A stretch of 64,000 nucleotides of DNA from Arthrobacter sp. PAMC 25486 (GCF_000785535.1 NZ_CP007595.1:806001-870000); one strand, 5' to 3'. Positions 43,684-53,405 are shown, numbered from the stretch's first letter. Translations and numbers: made by a program. The notes: generated from the sequence alone by a model not told the origin.

Positions 43684-43712
43684 GGTTGATTCCTTGTCTT
43701 GACAGTGTGGTG

Positions 43713-46013
43713 TTACTTGAATGAGATGTAGCGAACGGTGCGGGTGCTGCTCACGGGCAGGCCGCCGATGACGGCGCTGGATTGGATCGTGATTTCACCG
43801 GCGGGCAGGGTGGCCGAACGGACGGAGAAGGCATGGAAGGCGTTTTTGCCGGGCTGGACATTGTTGAAGTGCTTTTTTCCGTAGGGGGTGGAGAGGGAAA
43901 CCTCCACCGGGACGCTCTCCGCATTGACGGCCCTGACCTGCAGCATTATGCTCCCGCCGATGGAGCGGGCTGAAACCTCAACCGCCACCTGAGGACGTGC
44001 GGGAACTTCGAGACGGACCAGGTTCCGCCCCTGGAGGGTGTAGATGTTGCCGGACTCATCGCTGGTGAGGTGGGAACCGCTGTACCAGCCGCCCTCGGTA
44101 TCTGCGAGGACGGTTTCCACGGCAAAGGTGGCCGGGTCGAAGCGGAACACGTTGGTGTAGGAGGCTCCGTAAACCACACCGTTGTTGTTGATCATGGCAC
44201 CGAAGCCGTGGGACAGGGCACTGACATCGGCCTGGTGGATGACCTTGCGGGTGACGACGTCCACCACGGTGATCAGGCCCTGGCGGGAGAGCGCGTAGAG
44301 GTTGCGTCCCTCCATGGCCATGGCGGCCGTGCCGGAGCCCTGCGGGTCGATCCGCCAGAGCTCTTCGCCTTTGAGGGGGTCGAAGGCGACGATGGTGCCA
44401 CCGTCTGGCAGGGCAGGACCACCGCCTCCGAGGTAGGCAATGCCGTCGCGGGAGGCGACACCGCGGATCAGCTGGACGGCATCGATGGGGTTGCTGAACC
44501 ACCTCGCTTCGCCAGTGGCGGGGTCATAGGTCCACAGCGACCCGCCACCCTCGGTGTCCGACTGGCTGCCTACCAGGACAAGCTGGTTGGTGAGGTCCCA
44601 GTCAACGTCCAGCGGCCGGTTTTGTTCCTTTGGGAACGCCGCGGCCTGGCGGATCGGCTGGCCGTCATCGGGGTTGTACATCCAGATGCCCTCACCGCTG
44701 TACTGGCCGGTGTAGAGGGTGCTGCCCACCATGAGCGCATCCTTCGCCTCGCCGGGTGCACGGAGGTAGGCGGTGGGCGCGCCGTGCACGGAGTGGCGGG
44801 CGATGGTGCCGTTGCCGCCCGCGTAAATGTAGCCGCCGCCAGCTGCCAGACCCATAACTTTTTGCGCGTCTGCCCTGGCACCTGCCTCCCCCAGATCCGT
44901 GGTGGAGTTGGTGCCTGCGACGGGATCGATGGTGGCCACGAAGCCGAAGGCCGAGGTGGCCAGGATGGAGTTGTTGTGGGCGTCAACACCCCAGATTCCA
45001 CCGAGCTCCGCCCCTTCGAACTCCAACCTGCTGACGGTGTTCGAGGACAGGTTGTACTGGCACAGGCCATCGTCGTTGGCGAAGTAGACCACGTCGCCGA
45101 TGCGCGCGAACTTCTTGGCGGTGGTGCCGAGGGAAACGGCGATCTGGTAGCTCCCCGGATCGCCCAGGTCCATGGCCGCAACCTTGGCCGGTTCCAGTGA
45201 GGAGGAGGAGCCGATCAGGAGCTGGTTGCCGAAGACTTCCAGGTCGCGGATGCTGGGGTCTGCTTCCATTTCCGACGGCGTTATCAGCGTGTGTTCGCCG
45301 GTGGCTCGGTCGTATGCGTAGAGGCAGGCGCGGCTGGTGTCAGCGCTGCCGGCAAGTGAGCTGCCGGCGCCGAAATAAACGGTTGAGTCGGTTGCGGCCA
45401 CGGCGCGGGCCTGGGTTGCGCCCGTGTCAGGAATTCCCCTGCTCACTACTGTGCCCAGCTCCGGGTCGTATTCCCACAATGCAGGCGGGGTGCCCGAGCC
45501 GCCGCCCACGGCAAACACGTGGCCATCGGGTGCCACGCTCATGTCACGCACATCCCTGTCGCCCATGGTTCCAATGGGGCTGGCGGCCTGGCCCAGGTCT
45601 GCCAGCTCCCACTTGAACAGGTTGGGCTGCGGGCCCTTCGCCTTCTGGTTGATGCCGGCATAAAGAATGGTACCGGCGTCGTTGACATCGAGGGCCTGGA
45701 CGGTATCGCCGTTGCTCAGCTCGGTTTCACCTACTATCAGGCCGCTGCCCAGGTCGAGGGCAACAATGCGGGCCGGTTCCAGGTTGCGTGAACCGATGTA
45801 GAGAATATTGCCAACGCGCTTGGCGCTCATGAGAGAGAACTGTACGACGGCGGGTCCCAGGTCGATAACGTGGTGTTCCCCTGACGCCGGGCTGCTTCCC
45901 AGCGGAGAAGCGGCTGAGGCGGCGCTGGCACCGGCTGCGGCAAGGATGGCGGTCAATCCTGCAGCGCTTCCCGCCTTGACAACTGTCCGACGTGACAAAA
46001 ATGAATTCTGCAT
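43713..46013 (-). CDS. Tat-exported beta-propeller protein (copy P3)
   Basis: A 766-residue protein. The signal has FLSRRTVVKAG (SRRxxxK Tat consensus). The mature chain has the same blade blocks as P2, P4 and P5, for example MGDRDVRDMSVAPDGHVFAVGGGSGTPP and GGGYIYAGGNGTIARHSV, and the C-terminal YGKKHFNNVQPGKNAFHAF domain. The ATG at 46013 has AAAGGAA eight bases upstream. It is the first gene of the five-gene operon P3-WxL-P2-P1-DUF916, driven by the promoter at 46153-46233. Confidence 0.88.
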   Translation of the reverse strand: MQNSFLSRRTVVKAGSAAGLTAILAAAGASAASAASPLGSSPASGEHHVIDLGPAVVQFSLMSAKRVGNILYIGSRNLEPARIVALDLGSGLIVGETELSNGDTVQALDVNDAGTILYAGINQKAKGPQPNLFKWELADLGQAASPIGTMGDRDVRDMSVAPDGHVFAVGGGSGTPPALWEYDPELGTVVSRGIPDTGATQARAVAATDSTVYFGAGSSLAGSADTSRACLYAYDRATGEHTLITPSEMEADPSIRDLEVFGNQLLIGSSSSLEPAKVAAMDLGDPGSYQIAVSLGTTAKKFARIGDVVYFANDDGLCQYNLSSNTVSRLEFEGAELGGIWGVDAHNNSILATSAFGFVATIDPVAGTNSTTDLGEAGARADAQKVMGLAAGGGYIYAGGNGTIARHSVHGAPTAYLRAPGEAKDALMVGSTLYTGQYSGEGIWMYNPDDGQPIRQAAAFPKEQNRPLDVDWDLTNQLVLVGSQSDTEGGGSLWTYDPATGEARWFSNPIDAVQLIRGVASRDGIAYLGGGGPALPDGGTIVAFDPLKGEELWRIDPQGSGTAAMAMEGRNLYALSRQGLITVVDVVTRKVIHQADVSALSHGFGAMINNNGVVYGASYTNVFRFDPATFAVETVLADTEGGWYSGSHLTSDESGNIYTLQGRNLVRLEVPARPQVAVEVSARSIGGSIMLQVRAVNAESVPVEVSLSTPYGKKHFNNVQPGKNAFHAFSVRSATLPAGEITIQSSAVIGGLPVSSTRTVRYISFK

Positions 46014-46152
46014 TGAATTTCCTTTGCTGAAGGCAAGAACTGTGACTGACGCTTGTTTCTGCGCTGCTGTGGTCCCATGCTGGCGCAATCAGCGGTTCTG
46101 CACTGTCATCCCACGGCGCCTTCGAATGTTCGATCTTGATCGACCAATAGTT

Positions 46153-46233
46153 CGGAAAGCGTTCTCCAATAGTATGACCTACCTCACCTGGGTGGTGTCC
46201 AGTTATTTCGCACAAATGAACAGTTAGTGAACA
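46153..46233 (-). promoter_or_regulatory. P3 promoter: PHO-box-like repeats, -35/-10 and LacI-type operator
   Basis: On the minus strand, two TGTTCA repeats start 11 nt apart (+ strand TGAACA at 46217 and 46228). They are followed by TGGACA, a 19-nt spacer and CATACT (+ strand AGTATG 46171-46176). The LacI-type palindrome CGGAAAGCGTTCTCCA (46153-46168) falls at the expected start site. The same arrangement stands before P4 and P5. The rest of the 395-bp gap holds no gene. Confidence 0.7.
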
Positions 46234-46408
46234 TATGACTGTCCATTCGGCTTACTTTCCCAGTAAAAGATGGCAAACGAACGTGAAGTCCTTCATCTGC
46301 CAGGGCCAGCACGAATGCCAGCTGACCCGCAGAGGTGGTTGTGACATTGGAAGGATTCATCCGCTCCACAGCCACCCCTGCATACCGAAAATGGGTCTGA
46401 CCGGTGGA

Positions 46409-48709
46409 TTAGCCGAACGCGCCGTAACTGACGCTCCGGGTACTGTTCACGGTCTCGCCACCGACAACGGCGAGGACCTGAACACCTACCTCACCAGCGG
46501 GCAGGGAGGCCGAACGGACGGTGAAGGCATGGAAGGCGTTCTTGCCGGGCTGGACATTGCTAAATCGCCTCTCACCGTAGGCCGTGGCGATGACAGCATC
46601 CACAGGCACGTTTTCAGCGTTGCTGACGGTGACCTGCAGCATGCTGTTCCGCCCGACCGACCGTGCCGACACGTCGATGCCAACCTTGGACAGCACGGGC
46701 ACCTCTATGCGCACCAGGTTGCGCTCGCGCAGGGTGTAGATGTTCCCCGACTCGTCATTGGCCAGGTGTGAGCCGCTGTACCAGCCGGCGTCGGTTTCGG
46801 CGAGAACGGCTGCAACGGCAAAGGAAACCGGATCGAAGCGGAAGACGTTGGTCTTAGACGCCCCGTAGACCACACCGCCGTTGTTGATCAGTGCCCCGAA
46901 TCCATGGGACAGGACGCTGATATCAGCCTGGTGAATGACGTTGCGCGTCACCACGTCGATCACGGTGATGAATCCGTTCCGCGAGAGTGCGTAGAGATTT
47001 TGCCCCTCCACCACCATGGCCGCGGTGCCGGATCCCTGGGCTTCGATGCGCCACAGCTCCTGCCCCTTGACAGGGTCGTATGCGGTGATGGTTCCCCCGT
47101 CGAGCAACTCGGGACCGCCGCCGCCCAGGTAGGCAATGCCGTCACGGGTGGCAACGCCCCGGATCAATTGGGCATCATCGATGGGGTTGATGAAGCACTG
47201 CGATTCCCCTGTAGCCGGATCGTAGGTCCACAGTGACCCTCCACCCTCGGTGTCCGACTGGCTTCCCACCAGCACCAGCTGATTGGTCTCATCCCAAAGA
47301 ACGTCCAGGGGCCTGTTTTGGGACTTCGGAAATGCCGCGACCTGACGGATGGGCAAGCCGTCGTTGGGGTCATACATCAAGATGCCCTGGCCGCTGTATT
47401 GCCCTGTGTACATGGTGCTGCCGACCATGACGGCGTCCTTCGCTTCGCCGGGCGCCCTCAGGTTGGTGGTGGGCGCCCCCGACATGGAGTGGCGGGCGAT
47501 CGTGCCGTTGCCACCGGCATAGATGTATCCACCGCCCGCCGCAATGCCCATGACCTTCTGTGGGTCGGCTTCGGCACCGGCCTCCCCCAGGTCCACCACG
47601 GTGTAGGTGCGTGCCGCTGGCTCCACCGTGACAACAATGCCGAATGACGAGGTCAGCAGAACCTGGCTGCCGTGGGCGTCAACGCCCCAAATCTCCCCCA
47701 GGTCTTCACTGCCGAGATCAACCTGGCTGACCGTATTCGTGGCCAGGTCGTAGTGGCACAGGCCGTCGTCGTTGCCAAAATACACATCATCGCCAATATT
47801 GGTGAACTTCTTGGCAGTCACGCCCAGCGATACGGCCAACTGGTAGGACGCCAAATTGGACAAATCCATGGCGGCCACCTTGGCCGGCTCCAGCGTCGAC
47901 GACGTACCTACCAGGAGGCGTTCGCCATGGATGGCCAGGCCCCGGATGCTGGGATCATTCTCCATTTCCGGAGGCGTGACCAAGGTGAACTCCCCGCTGG
48001 CCCGGTCGTAGGCGAACAGGCAGGCCCGGCTGGATTCACTGTTGCCGGCCAGTGAGCTGCCTGCACCGAAGAATACAGTTGTGTTGGTGGCAGCCACGGC
48101 GCGGGCCTGGGTTGCCGTTGGTTCTGGAATTCCGCGGCTGACAACGGTTCCCAGTGCGGGATCGTATTCCCACAACGAGGGCGGATTGCCCGCCGCATTG
48201 CCCACGGCAAAAACATGCCCGTCGGGTGACACGCTCATGTCACGCACGTCCCGGTCGCCCATGGTGCCGATGGGGGTTGCCGGGTTGCTCAGATCGGCGA
48301 GGTCCCAGCTGAAGAGGTTGGGCTGCGGGCCCTTCTTCTTTTGGTTGATGCCCAGGTAAAGCGTGCCTTCATCAGGGCTCACCCCCATGGCCTGCACGGT
48401 GTCGCCGTTGCTCAGCGTGGTCTGGGCAACCACTTGCCCGCTCGTCAAGTCAAGAGCAACAACCCTGGCCGGTTCCAGGTTTCGGGACCCGATGTAGAGG
48501 ATATTTCCCACCCGCTTGGCGCTCATCAGCGAGAACTGTACAACGGCAGGACCCAAGTCGAAGACTTGGTGCTCGCCTTGCGCCGGGCTGCTTCCCAGGG
48601 GGGAATACGCCGAGGCAGCGCCGGCGCCTGCGGCAGCGAGAACGGCCGTCAATCCAGCCGTCCCGCCTGCCTTGAGGACTGTCCGACGTGACAAGAATGA
48701 ATTCTGCAT
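46409..48709 (-). CDS. Tat-exported beta-propeller protein (copy P4)
   Basis: A 766-residue protein with FLSRRTVLKAGG Tat signal and the same blade blocks (MGDRDVRDMSVSPDGHVFAVGN, GGGYIYAGGNGTIARHSM, APGEAKDAVMVGSTMYTGQYS), ending in YGERRFSNVQPGKNAFHAF. It is extremely similar in length and order to P3 and probably arose by a recent duplication. ATG 48709 has AAAGGAA. It is monocistronic with its own complete promoter and is followed by a 395-bp gap. Confidence 0.88.
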   Translation of the reverse strand: MQNSFLSRRTVLKAGGTAGLTAVLAAAGAGAASAYSPLGSSPAQGEHQVFDLGPAVVQFSLMSAKRVGNILYIGSRNLEPARVVALDLTSGQVVAQTTLSNGDTVQAMGVSPDEGTLYLGINQKKKGPQPNLFSWDLADLSNPATPIGTMGDRDVRDMSVSPDGHVFAVGNAAGNPPSLWEYDPALGTVVSRGIPEPTATQARAVAATNTTVFFGAGSSLAGNSESSRACLFAYDRASGEFTLVTPPEMENDPSIRGLAIHGERLLVGTSSTLEPAKVAAMDLSNLASYQLAVSLGVTAKKFTNIGDDVYFGNDDGLCHYDLATNTVSQVDLGSEDLGEIWGVDAHGSQVLLTSSFGIVVTVEPAARTYTVVDLGEAGAEADPQKVMGIAAGGGYIYAGGNGTIARHSMSGAPTTNLRAPGEAKDAVMVGSTMYTGQYSGQGILMYDPNDGLPIRQVAAFPKSQNRPLDVLWDETNQLVLVGSQSDTEGGGSLWTYDPATGESQCFINPIDDAQLIRGVATRDGIAYLGGGGPELLDGGTITAYDPVKGQELWRIEAQGSGTAAMVVEGQNLYALSRNGFITVIDVVTRNVIHQADISVLSHGFGALINNGGVVYGASKTNVFRFDPVSFAVAAVLAETDAGWYSGSHLANDESGNIYTLRERNLVRIEVPVLSKVGIDVSARSVGRNSMLQVTVSNAENVPVDAVIATAYGERRFSNVQPGKNAFHAFTVRSASLPAGEVGVQVLAVVGGETVNSTRSVSYGAFG

Positions 48710-48834
48710 GGAATTTCCTTTGCTTGAAGGCTGGATCTGCACGACGCCTGTGCCTGCGCTGATCGAGTCAAGCGCCCGGGCTGATCAGCCGCGACTCCTG
48801 TCGTCAGCGACTGCCACTGGTGGTCCTCCACCCA

Positions 48835-48914
48835 TGGAAAGCGTTCTCCAGCAGTATGACCCAGCTCACCCACATGCTTCCAGTGTTTCCGCACAAGTGA
48901 ACATAACCTGAACA
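48835..48914 (-). promoter_or_regulatory. P4 promoter: PHO-box-like repeats, -10 and LacI-type operator
   Basis: TGTTCA repeats 11 nt apart (+ strand TGAACA at 48898 and 48909), TGGAAG, an 18-nt spacer, CATACT (+ strand AGTATG 48853-48858) and the palindrome TGGAAAGCGTTCTCCA (48835-48850). Layout and spacing match P3 and P5. Confidence 0.7.
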
Positions 48915-49113
48915 CGCGACTGTCCTTTTGGATCAACTTCACAAAGTCGTTGGACATGCAGCCCGGCCCCACTTTCGTCTGGAGCTCATTCGGCCACGCC
49001 ACGACACCTGTGCAACAACACCGCCAACTTGCAAACTGACGCAGCAGCGGCTGAAACAGGATATTCTTGCCCATTTTCAACCACTGCTGCGGGTCACCTG
49101 TGCTGGTTTGGCT

Positions 49114-51411
49114 TTAATCGCCGTAGCTGACGGTCTTGCTACTGACGATGGCTTCTCCGCCTGCCAAAATGCTGGTCCGCACGACAACTTCCCCTGCAGG
49201 GAGTTCCGGCAGGCGGGCGGTAAACGAATGGAAAGCGTTCCTGCCTGGTTGTACGTTCTTGAACTGCTTCTCCCCGTACGGCGTTGAGATGAAAACGTCC
49301 ACCGGTATCTGCTCCACGTTTTGGGCCGTCACCTGAAGCGTGACGTTGCGGCCAATGGAACGGCAGGTGACCCCAATGTCTGTCTGCGGATACGTCGGAA
49401 CCTCGATGCGTACCAGGTTTCGTCCGCGCAAAGAGTAAATGTTCCCGTCCTCGTCATTGGCCAGATGCCGCCCGCTGAACCAACCTCCCTGGGTATCACC
49501 CAGTACGGTGGACACCTCGAAGGTGACAGGGTCAAAGCAGAACACAGTGGTTCCAGAGACACCGTAAACAACACCAGCATTAGTCAGCAGGGCACCAAAA
49601 CCCTCAGCCAGAGGGCGGATGCTCTTCTGGTGCATCACCTGGCGGTTGCGCACATCAATGACCAGCAACGTGCCCCGGCGGGAAAGTGCGTATAGGTTGT
49701 GCCCCTGAAGGGCCAGCGCAGCTGTCCCGGAGTCCTGCGGATCCATCCGCCACAGCTCCGCCCCGGTGGTCGGGTCAATAGCCATGATGGTCCCGCCGTC
49801 GATCGTTCCCGGACCGCCGCCACCGCAGTAGGCCACACCTTCCCGGGCCACAACGGCACGCAAAAGCTGGACATCGTCAATGGGGTTGATGAAATGGCCG
49901 GACGCCTCCGTCACGGGGTCGTAGGTCCACAAGGAACCGCCCGCTTCCGTATCCGACTGGGCAGCGACAAGGATCAATTGGTGATGGTTATCCCAGCTGA
50001 CGTCAAGGGGCCGGTTCTGCGCCTTGGGGAACGCAGCGGCCTGGCGGATCGGCTGGCCGTCATTGGGGTCGTATTTCCAGATGCCTTGGCCGCTGTATTG
50101 GCCGGTGTACAGCGTGGCTCCCAGTACGATCGCATCTTTGGCTTCGCCCGGAGACTGGAGGTGGATGGTGGGGTCGCCGTGCATGGAGTGACGGGCAATA
50201 ACACCGTTGCCGCCCACGTAGATGTAGCCGCCGCCAGCCGCCATGCCCATGGCTGTTTGCGCATCCGCCGAAGCACCAGCTTCCGCCAGGTCCGTCGTCA
50301 AACAATTGCCGGAAACGGGGTCGATGTTGGCGATGAAGCCATAGGCCGAGGTGACCAATACGTTGCCGCCCATCACATCCACACCCCAAATCTCGCCAAG
50401 GTCCGGACCGTCGAACGTGACTTCGGAAATTTCATGGGTAGCAAGGTCGTACTGGTTCAGTCCCACCTCGTTGGCGAAATAGAGAATGTCTCCAACGCGC
50501 GCAAAGTTCTTTGCCGTGGTTCCTATCGACGTAGCGATTTGGTAGGACGCCAGGTTGCCAGTGTCCACCACCGCAATCTTGGCCGGCTCGGTAGATGCTG
50601 CTGTTCCCACGATCAGCTGGCTGCCAAAGATCGCAAGATCCCGAATGCTGGGGTCAACTTCCATTTCGGCTGGTGTGATCGGTGTGTGCGTCCCGCTCGC
50701 CCGATCGTAGGCGAAGAGGCATGCTCGGCTCGTGCCTCCCCCACCGCCAAGGGTGCTGCCGGCACCAAAGAACACGGTATCGTCCGTTGCGGCGACGGCC
50801 CGTGCCAGTGTTGCGCTCGGTTCCGGGATGCCACGGCTGATAACAGTACCGGTGGTGGGGTCGTATTCCCACAGGGCCGGGGCGGTGTTGGATCCGCCGC
50901 CAACGGCAAATACGTGTCCGTCCGGGGCCACACTGAGATCGCGCACGTCGCGGTCACCGATGGTGCCGAGGGGCTCCGCGGGCCTGGCCAGGTCGGCAAG
51001 ATCCCAACGGTACAGGTTCGGCTGCGGCCCGGTGCTCTTTTGCAGAACACCCGCGTAAAGAGTTGTCCCGGCAGCATCAACAGACATGGCCTGGATGGTG
51101 TCGCCCGTGCCGATCGCAGTCTGGCCAACGACCCGCCCAGTGGGCACATCCAACGCCACGATCCGTACCGGTGCAATGTTGCGCGAGCCGATGAACAGCG
51201 TCGTGCCAACCAACTGGGCACTCATCAAGGAGAACTGCACGACGGCGGGACCCAGGTCGGTGATGATTGGTTCGCCTTGGGCAGGGCTGCTTCCCAGCAA
51301 AGATTGGGCTGCAGCCGGATTGACTGCCGCCGCGGCTGCAAGGACGGCTGTCAATCCGGCTGCGCCTCCCGCTTTCATGGCTGTCCGACGTGACAAAAAT
51401 GAACTCTGCAT
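49114..51411 (-). CDS. Tat-exported beta-propeller protein (copy P5)
   Basis: A 765-residue protein with FLSRRTAMKAGG Tat signal. It has the shared blocks IGDRDVRDLSVAPDGHVFAVGGGSNTAP, GGGYIYVGGNGVIARHSM, APG-like SPGEAKDAIVLGATLYTGQYS and the C-terminal YGEKQFKNVQPGRNAFHSF. It is somewhat more diverged from P3/P4 than those are from each other. ATG 51411, preceded by AAAGGAA, is driven by the promoter at 51528-51608. It lies at the outer edge of the array. Confidence 0.87.
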   Translation of the reverse strand: MQSSFLSRRTAMKAGGAAGLTAVLAAAAAVNPAAAQSLLGSSPAQGEPIITDLGPAVVQFSLMSAQLVGTTLFIGSRNIAPVRIVALDVPTGRVVGQTAIGTGDTIQAMSVDAAGTTLYAGVLQKSTGPQPNLYRWDLADLARPAEPLGTIGDRDVRDLSVAPDGHVFAVGGGSNTAPALWEYDPTTGTVISRGIPEPSATLARAVAATDDTVFFGAGSTLGGGGGTSRACLFAYDRASGTHTPITPAEMEVDPSIRDLAIFGSQLIVGTAASTEPAKIAVVDTGNLASYQIATSIGTTAKNFARVGDILYFANEVGLNQYDLATHEISEVTFDGPDLGEIWGVDVMGGNVLVTSAYGFIANIDPVSGNCLTTDLAEAGASADAQTAMGMAAGGGYIYVGGNGVIARHSMHGDPTIHLQSPGEAKDAIVLGATLYTGQYSGQGIWKYDPNDGQPIRQAAAFPKAQNRPLDVSWDNHHQLILVAAQSDTEAGGSLWTYDPVTEASGHFINPIDDVQLLRAVVAREGVAYCGGGGPGTIDGGTIMAIDPTTGAELWRMDPQDSGTAALALQGHNLYALSRRGTLLVIDVRNRQVMHQKSIRPLAEGFGALLTNAGVVYGVSGTTVFCFDPVTFEVSTVLGDTQGGWFSGRHLANDEDGNIYSLRGRNLVRIEVPTYPQTDIGVTCRSIGRNVTLQVTAQNVEQIPVDVFISTPYGEKQFKNVQPGRNAFHSFTARLPELPAGEVVVRTSILAGGEAIVSSKTVSYGD

Positions 51412-51527
51412 GGAAATTCCTTTGCTTGAGGGCGTGGCTGTGCTCGCGCATGAAACGGCACGAAAATGGGGTGCGGACTGGGCACACAGCCCAACGTGCA
51501 GACTCTGTCGTTCATGGATTCCCGGTC

Positions 51528-51608
51528 GGGAAAGCGCTCCCCAGCAGTATGGTCCACTCCACCCCTGCCCTGTCCAGCCCTCTCAAAAAAGTGAACAGCA
51601 ACTGAACA
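51528..51608 (-). promoter_or_regulatory. P5 promoter: PHO-box-like repeats, -10 and LacI-type operator
   Basis: TGTTCA repeats 11 nt apart (+ strand TGAACA at 51592 and 51603), TGGACA, a 19-nt spacer, CATACT (+ strand AGTATG 51546-51551), and the palindrome GGGAAAGCGCTCCCCA (51528-51543), close to known LacI-family boxes such as TGGGAGCGCTCCCA. Confidence 0.7.
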
Positions 51609-51880
51609 GAAGAGGCACCCCGTCGGCTCGATGCACTGCCACGACGGCCCTCCCGCCGGGGTTCACTGGCTTTTTGAAAATGCCCAGTTTTACGGCTCTT
51701 GTGACTTTTCCGTGGGTGGGTTCGCCGTTGCACCGTCACGTCTTCACGCCGTCGGACCGTCACGTCTTGAAACCCTTTCGCTCAGCTGGAGGGCTGTTGT
51801 GGCGATTCATCGCTCAGATACCGGACACCGGCCCTGTTTCCTGGTGCAGGGTGCGGGAAACTCGTACGGGAGGGTGTGTG

Positions 51881-52042
51881 CTTCGTCGAGAATGACCCTG
51901 GGTCGTAGCGTGTGGCTTCTTGTTTCGCCGAGAATGGCCCGGAGCCGCGAAATGCCACCAAGGTTGCGCCCTTCTCGCGAGCCTGAACCATTTTCGGCGA
52001 AACACGCTCAGGATGCTGCGAGTTTGACCCCTTCTCGGCGCG
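51881..52042. repeat. Dispersed inverted-repeat element, copy A
   Basis: Units of the form TTCGYCGAGAATGRCCC occur at 51881 and 51923, and the element ends with an inverted unit (GACCCCTTCTCGGCGCG). Between them is a GTTGCGCCCTTCTCGCG segment. A second copy with the same order is at 59553-59671. The 929-bp gap 51412-52340 contains only the P5 promoter, this element and a 15-bp tandem repeat. Confidence 0.7.
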
Positions 52043-52148
52043 TAGTCTCCAGCCAACCCTCGGCGGAGCCGCTGGGATCGAATGATCTGGCCTGTCACAC
52101 ACCGTCGGGGAGACCTGGACGGGGTGCTCTGCGCCCCTGCCGAAAACA

Positions 52149-52223
52149 GCCAACGCGAAGACGGCCAGGGCGAAAACGGCGAGGGCGAAGACAGCCAGGG
52201 CGAAGACAGCGAGGGCGAAAACG
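52149..52223. repeat. 15-bp tandem repeat, five units
   Basis: Five 15-bp units alternate between GCSARSGCGAAAACG and GCSAGGGCGAAGACA types. On the minus strand the repeat encodes VFALA repeated, which would form a hydrophobic segment in a frame starting at GTG 52318 just after trpD. On the plus strand it encodes GEDSQGEN-like acidic repeats. No ribosome-binding site supports either frame, so it is listed as a repeat. Confidence 0.75.
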
Positions 52224-52340
52224 GCTTGAACACAGACAGCCGGCTTGGTGGGCCCCAGGCTGAAGCATCCACGATAGAGCCACAAGAGCCACAAATACGA
52301 GGCAATCGGCCACGGCACCGGATGTTTCGGAAAGCCCCCG

Positions 52341-53405
52341 CTAGTCCACGTTGCTGCTCAGTGCCACCCAACTGGTGAGCACATGAGCGGCAGCCCCGCC
52401 GTCGATAGCGGCCTCGGCACGCGCCATGGCAAACTTCATCCGCTCCAACAGCGTGCCCGAGCTTGTCCTGTCATAAGCCACCAGGCCTGCCGCCGCATTC
52501 AAAACCACGGCGTCACGGACGGGCGAGCGTTCCCCGTCGAGGATGCGGCGCACAACAGCGGCGTTGAATTCGGCGTTTTCGCCGCGCAGCTGCTCAATCG
52601 TGGCCCGGGGAATGCCCAGGTCCAGCGGGTCAAAGCTGCTCTCCGTAATTTTATTGTCCCGCACCTCCCAGATGGTGGAGGTGCCCGTCGTCGTCAATTC
52701 ATCCAGGCCATCGCTGCCGCGGAACACCAGGGCGCGAATGTTGCGGGCGGCCAGGACTCCTGCCATGAGCGGGGCCATGCGCGCATCGGCAACACCAATG
52801 GCGGAGGCAACCACGCGGGCCGGGTTGGTCAGCGGGCCGAGGAAGTTGAAGGCGGTGGGCACACCAATTTCACGGCGCGCAACGGCCGCGTACCGCATGG
52901 AGGGGTGGAACAGGTTGGCAAAACAAAACGTGATGCCAACCTCGGAGGCGGCCCTGGTGACAGCCTCAACCGGCAGGTCCAGGCGCACTCCGAGCTTTTC
53001 CAGTACGTCGGCGGACCCGGCCGCCGAGGAGGAGGCCCTGTTGCCGTGCTTGACCACGGTGGCACCGGCGCCGGCGCACACAAGTGCGGCCATGGTGGAG
53101 ATGTTGACGGTGTTCAGGCGGTCCCCTCCCGTGCCCACAATATCCAGGGCGTCCCCCTCCACCTGCATGGGGCGGGCGTTGGAGAGCATGGCCTCCACCA
53201 GGCCGGTCACTTCCGCCACGGTTTCACCCTTGGCACGCAAGGCAACCAGGAACCCGGCAATCTGCACATCCGTGGCATTTCCGGCCATAATCTGGTTCAT
53301 CGCCCACTGGGTGGCGTCCTGGTCCAGGTTCTCCCCGGAGATCAATGCGGCGACAAGATTTGGCCAGGTGCGGGCGTCGGCGGAAGCGTTTTGCAGAGGA
53401 TTCAC
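52341..53405 (-). CDS. trpD: Anthranilate phosphoribosyltransferase
   Basis: A 354-residue enzyme that joins anthranilate to PRPP. Signatures are [28 protein letters not shown] (PRPP-binding GTGGD), [36 protein letters not shown] and [19 protein letters not shown] (metal-binding). The GTG at 53405 is chosen as the start because the family N-terminus begins just after it. An upstream ATG at 53453 would add 16 residues and lacks a ribosome-binding site. It stands apart from trpF and is divergent from ctaE. Confidence 0.93.
   Translation of the reverse strand: MNPLQNASADARTWPNLVAALISGENLDQDATQWAMNQIMAGNATDVQIAGFLVALRAKGETVAEVTGLVEAMLSNARPMQVEGDALDIVGTGGDRLNTVNISTMAALVCAGAGATVVKHGNRASSSAAGSADVLEKLGVRLDLPVEAVTRAASEVGITFCFANLFHPSMRYAAVARREIGVPTAFNFLGPLTNPARVVASAIGVADARMAPLMAGVLAARNIRALVFRGSDGLDELTTTGTSTIWEVRDNKITESSFDPLDLGIPRATIEQLRGENAEFNAAVVRRILDGERSPVRDAVVLNAAAGLVAYDRTSSGTLLERMKFAMARAEAAIDGGAAAHVLTSWVALSSNVD

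Noticed and set aside
37260..51411. CRISPR or other repeat array across the propeller region
   Set aside because: The repetition is at the level of whole paralogous genes; no short spaced repeats were seen.
51631..52263. 210-codon plus-strand frame through the repeat-rich gap
   Set aside because: It crosses dispersed and tandem repeats and has Arg/Pro-rich, low-complexity composition; no family resemblance.
52082..52378. Plus-strand frame with GEDSQGEN acidic repeats
   Set aside because: It is the complement of the VFALA tandem repeat, has no ribosome-binding site and runs into trpD in the antisense direction.
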